Positions 62,614-64,000 of a stretch of DNA of 64,000 nt are shown here, in pieces (the stretch's first letter is position 1; each line of letters starts with the position of its first letter). A program made the position numbers and the translations under genes. Below the pieces are notes generated by a model. The model made no database searches, was not told where the DNA came from, and saw only the letters and a program-made list of their open reading frames with translations. The DNA comes from Sorangium cellulosum (lineage in GTDB: Bacteria; Myxococcota_A; Polyangia; Polyangiales; Polyangiaceae): the NCBI GenBank assembly GCA_020720045.1, contig DYPH01000011.1, forward strand, positions 1-64,000. Reading direction: 5' to 3'.

Positions 62614-63399
62614 TTAGAGCGTCGCGACGAGCTCTTCCGGGACCCCAAACCGCAGGAGCGCTTCCCGGAAGTCGCTCGCGAGGGGGGCGTGGACGGTGAT
62701 CGGAGACGGATCGTGGGGCGGCCCTGGAAGCGTGATCGAGGCCGCATGAAGGCCGAGGCGCACGAGCCCCCCCTCCTCGCGGACCTTCCGTGTAAACCAG
62801 CCGGTGCCGTAGTTTGTGTCGCCAGCGATCGGGTGGCGGAGGTGGGCGAGGTGCCTACGAATCTGATGGAATTTCCCGGTTCTTGGCCGGGCCTCCACGA
62901 GGCAAAACCACTCGCCGGCGTGCAGGAGGCGAAAGTCGGTGACCGCCATCACGCGCTCCTTCCCCTCCGCTTTTGGGATCGCGTACTCGACGTGGGCCTC
63001 CGCCGGCATCGTCCCGCGAGCGAGTGCATAATACACTTTTTCGACGCGCCCTTCGTCGAAGGCGGTCCGGTAGCTCCGGGCGGCGTCTTCCGTGAGCGCG
63101 AACGCGAGAGCGCCGCTCGTCCCCCGATCGAGGCGGTGGACCGGGTACACGTAAGCGGCAGTCGTGTTCTCCGCTTCCTCACCTACGGTAGTTTCGGGCG
63201 GGCGAGAAGCTGCTGATCTTTCAGCATGTTCTGGCGCGTCGGCGGCCGAGCGTTCCGCGTCAAGGAGCGCCTGGAGGGTGTCTCGGGCGCGCATCATGGC
63301 GACGTCGCGATCGGGGGCGAGCTCGGTCCGGTGGGTCAGGAGCCCGGCCGGCTTGTCGACGACCAAGAGCTCGGCGTCGCGGTGGAGGATCGGAATCAC
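62614..63399 (-). CDS. RluA-family pseudouridine synthase
   Basis: The 261-residue enzyme isomerises uridine in rRNA or tRNA. VVDKPAGLLTHRTEL, the catalytic YPVHRLDRGTSGALAFA with Asp, and RTGKFHQIRRHLAHLRHPIAGDTNYG are hallmarks of the RluA group and suggest a TruC-like member. There is no S4 domain. An insertion of about 40 residues (about 45-85, with AERSAADAPEHAERSAAS) interrupts the usual N-terminal part. The start is a GTG at 63399. The target uridine is unknown. Confidence 0.88.
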   Translation of the reverse strand: MIPILHRDAELLVVDKPAGLLTHRTELAPDRDVAMMRARDTLQALLDAERSAADAPEHAERSAASRPPETTVGEEAENTTAAYVYPVHRLDRGTSGALAFALTEDAARSYRTAFDEGRVEKVYYALARGTMPAEAHVEYAIPKAEGKERVMAVTDFRLLHAGEWFCLVEARPRTGKFHQIRRHLAHLRHPIAGDTNYGTGWFTRKVREEGGLVRLGLHAASITLPGPPHDPSPITVHAPLASDFREALLRFGVPEELVATL

Positions 63400-63439
63400 G
63401 GGGCCAGGCTGAACACGTCGGTGCCGGGAGAGAAAGTGC

Positions 63440-63445
63440 TACCGT
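63440..63445 (+). promoter_or_regulatory. -10-like box close to the ferritin-like start
   Basis: TACCGT, 7 nt before the ATG at 63453. It fits the leaderless pattern. Confidence 0.35.
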
Positions 63446-63452
63446 CGCCGCA

Positions 63453-64000
63453 ATGCAGGAATCGGTGGCGTTCCCGCGCGGAATCTGGACGCTCCTGGCC
63501 TGCGTGCCGGTGGCGTGTACCGCACCGTTCGTCCACGCATCACCGTGGTTAACCGCTCGTCTTTTTGAGAGTTTTGCGCGCTCCGAATGGGAGAGCATGC
63601 TCGACCTCCGCGAGGCAGCCGCGCGGACGCCTTCGGCGGAGCGGGCGGCACGCTACCTGGCGCACGCCGCCGACGAAATGCGCCACACACGAATGTTCGC
63701 CAAGCGCGCCGAGGAGCTGGGGCACGTCGCGGAGGACGTCGGGAGCCGCGTCCCCTTCGGCGACCCCTCGCGGGTCGAGGCCCAGGTGGCGCCGACCGGT
63801 CTCGGCCAACGCGAAGAGCTTGAATTTTTAGCATTTGTTCATCACGGCGAGGCACGCGCCCTCGCCCAGCTCGAGACCCGGATTGCGATCCTCGACGCCG
63901 CCGGCGACCCGCGCAGCGCCGCCCTGTGCCGCCGCGTGGCCGAAGACGAACGGAACCACGCCGCGTATACCTGGGAACTCCTTGTGGAACTTTCCGGCGC
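63453..64000 (+). CDS. Ferritin-like protein (cut by the window end)
   Basis: The open frame from ATG 63453 to the window end (at least 182 residues) reads MQESVAFPRGIWTLLACVPV. It then has helices with paired metal-binding residues: ADEMRHTRMFAKRAEEL, HHGEARALAQLETRI and AEDERNHAAYTWELL. The Glu-x2-His and Glu-Asp-Glu-Arg-Asn-His spacing matches the ferritin-like four-helix di-iron fold. It faces away from the pseudouridine synthase gene. The C-terminus lies outside the window, so the exact family cannot be set. Confidence 0.72.
   Translation, partial: MQESVAFPRGIWTLLACVPVACTAPFVHASPWLTARLFESFARSEWESMLDLREAAARTPSAERAARYLAHAADEMRHTRMFAKRAEELGHVAEDVGSRVPFGDPSRVEAQVAPTGLGQREELEFLAFVHHGEARALAQLETRIAILDAAGDPRSAALCRRVAEDERNHAAYTWELLVELSG

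Overview
This is a GC-rich, densely packed bacterial chromosomal window. The organism looks like a member of the Myxococcota (delta-type, myxobacterial). The reasons are two eukaryote-like Ser/Thr kinases with C-terminal membrane anchors, about a dozen outer-surface lipoproteins with Cys-rich or low-complexity parts, a bacterial expansin, a Kazal-type inhibitor, a multihaem cytochrome and long TGA/start-codon overlap chains. I see no phage, IS element, CRISPR, tRNA or rRNA. This assignment is an inference from gene content.

Layout. 0-3.7 kb: secreted and lipoprotein genes plus a DUF2071-like protein. 3.9-8.8 kb: two ArsA/Get3-type ATPases with complementary defects in their Walker A motifs, then an alpha/beta-hydrolase fused to a metal-dependent hydrolase and a coupled MerR regulator. 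9-17.4 kb: a coupled chain of kinase, lipoprotein, RNA m5U-type methyltransferase and TilS, then FtsH. 17.6-22.4 kb: gap-pgk-tpiA-secG, then a membrane glycosyltransferase-like protein. 22.5-28.4 kb: a lipoprotein and a lasso-peptide-type RiPP locus on the minus strand (precursor, Asn-synthase-like cyclase, HPr-kinase-like protein, PqqD-like leader-binding protein) with a PRMT-like methyltransferase and a divergent PhyH-like oxygenase. No B2 leader protease is visible. 28.5-36 kb: DUF, expansin and lipoprotein genes and a B12-binding radical SAM protein with a TPR tail. 36-42.6 kb: NlpC/P60 lipoprotein, RutE-like nitroreductase, malic enzyme, methyltransferase and a YegD-like Hsp70. Two copies of one palindrome flank the nitroreductase. 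42.6-46.3 kb: a five-haem cytochrome operon and an outer-membrane-like protein. 46.3-54.2 kb: a complete trp operon of five coupled genes (DAHP-synthase-like, trpE, trpG, trpD-trpC-trpF fusion, trpB-trpA fusion), preceded by a possible Trp-Trp leader peptide and alternative hairpins. 54.3-64 kb: DEAD-box helicase, beta-propeller lipoprotein, papain-like lipoprotein, lipase-like pair, a second kinase, an RluA-type pseudouridine synthase and a ferritin-like protein cut by the window end.

Most notable points: (1) the lasso-type locus without a recognisable protease; (2) the DAHP-synthase-like protein heading the trp operon has lost the catalytic metal ligands and looks like a pseudoenzyme; (3) tryptophan synthase and the TrpD/C/F activities are fused; (4) many promoter-proximal genes carry a TANNNT box only 5-9 nt before the start codon, which suggests widespread leaderless transcription; (5) the ATPase pair may only form a full active site as a heterodimer. 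All functional statements come from reading motifs by eye. No database search was run.
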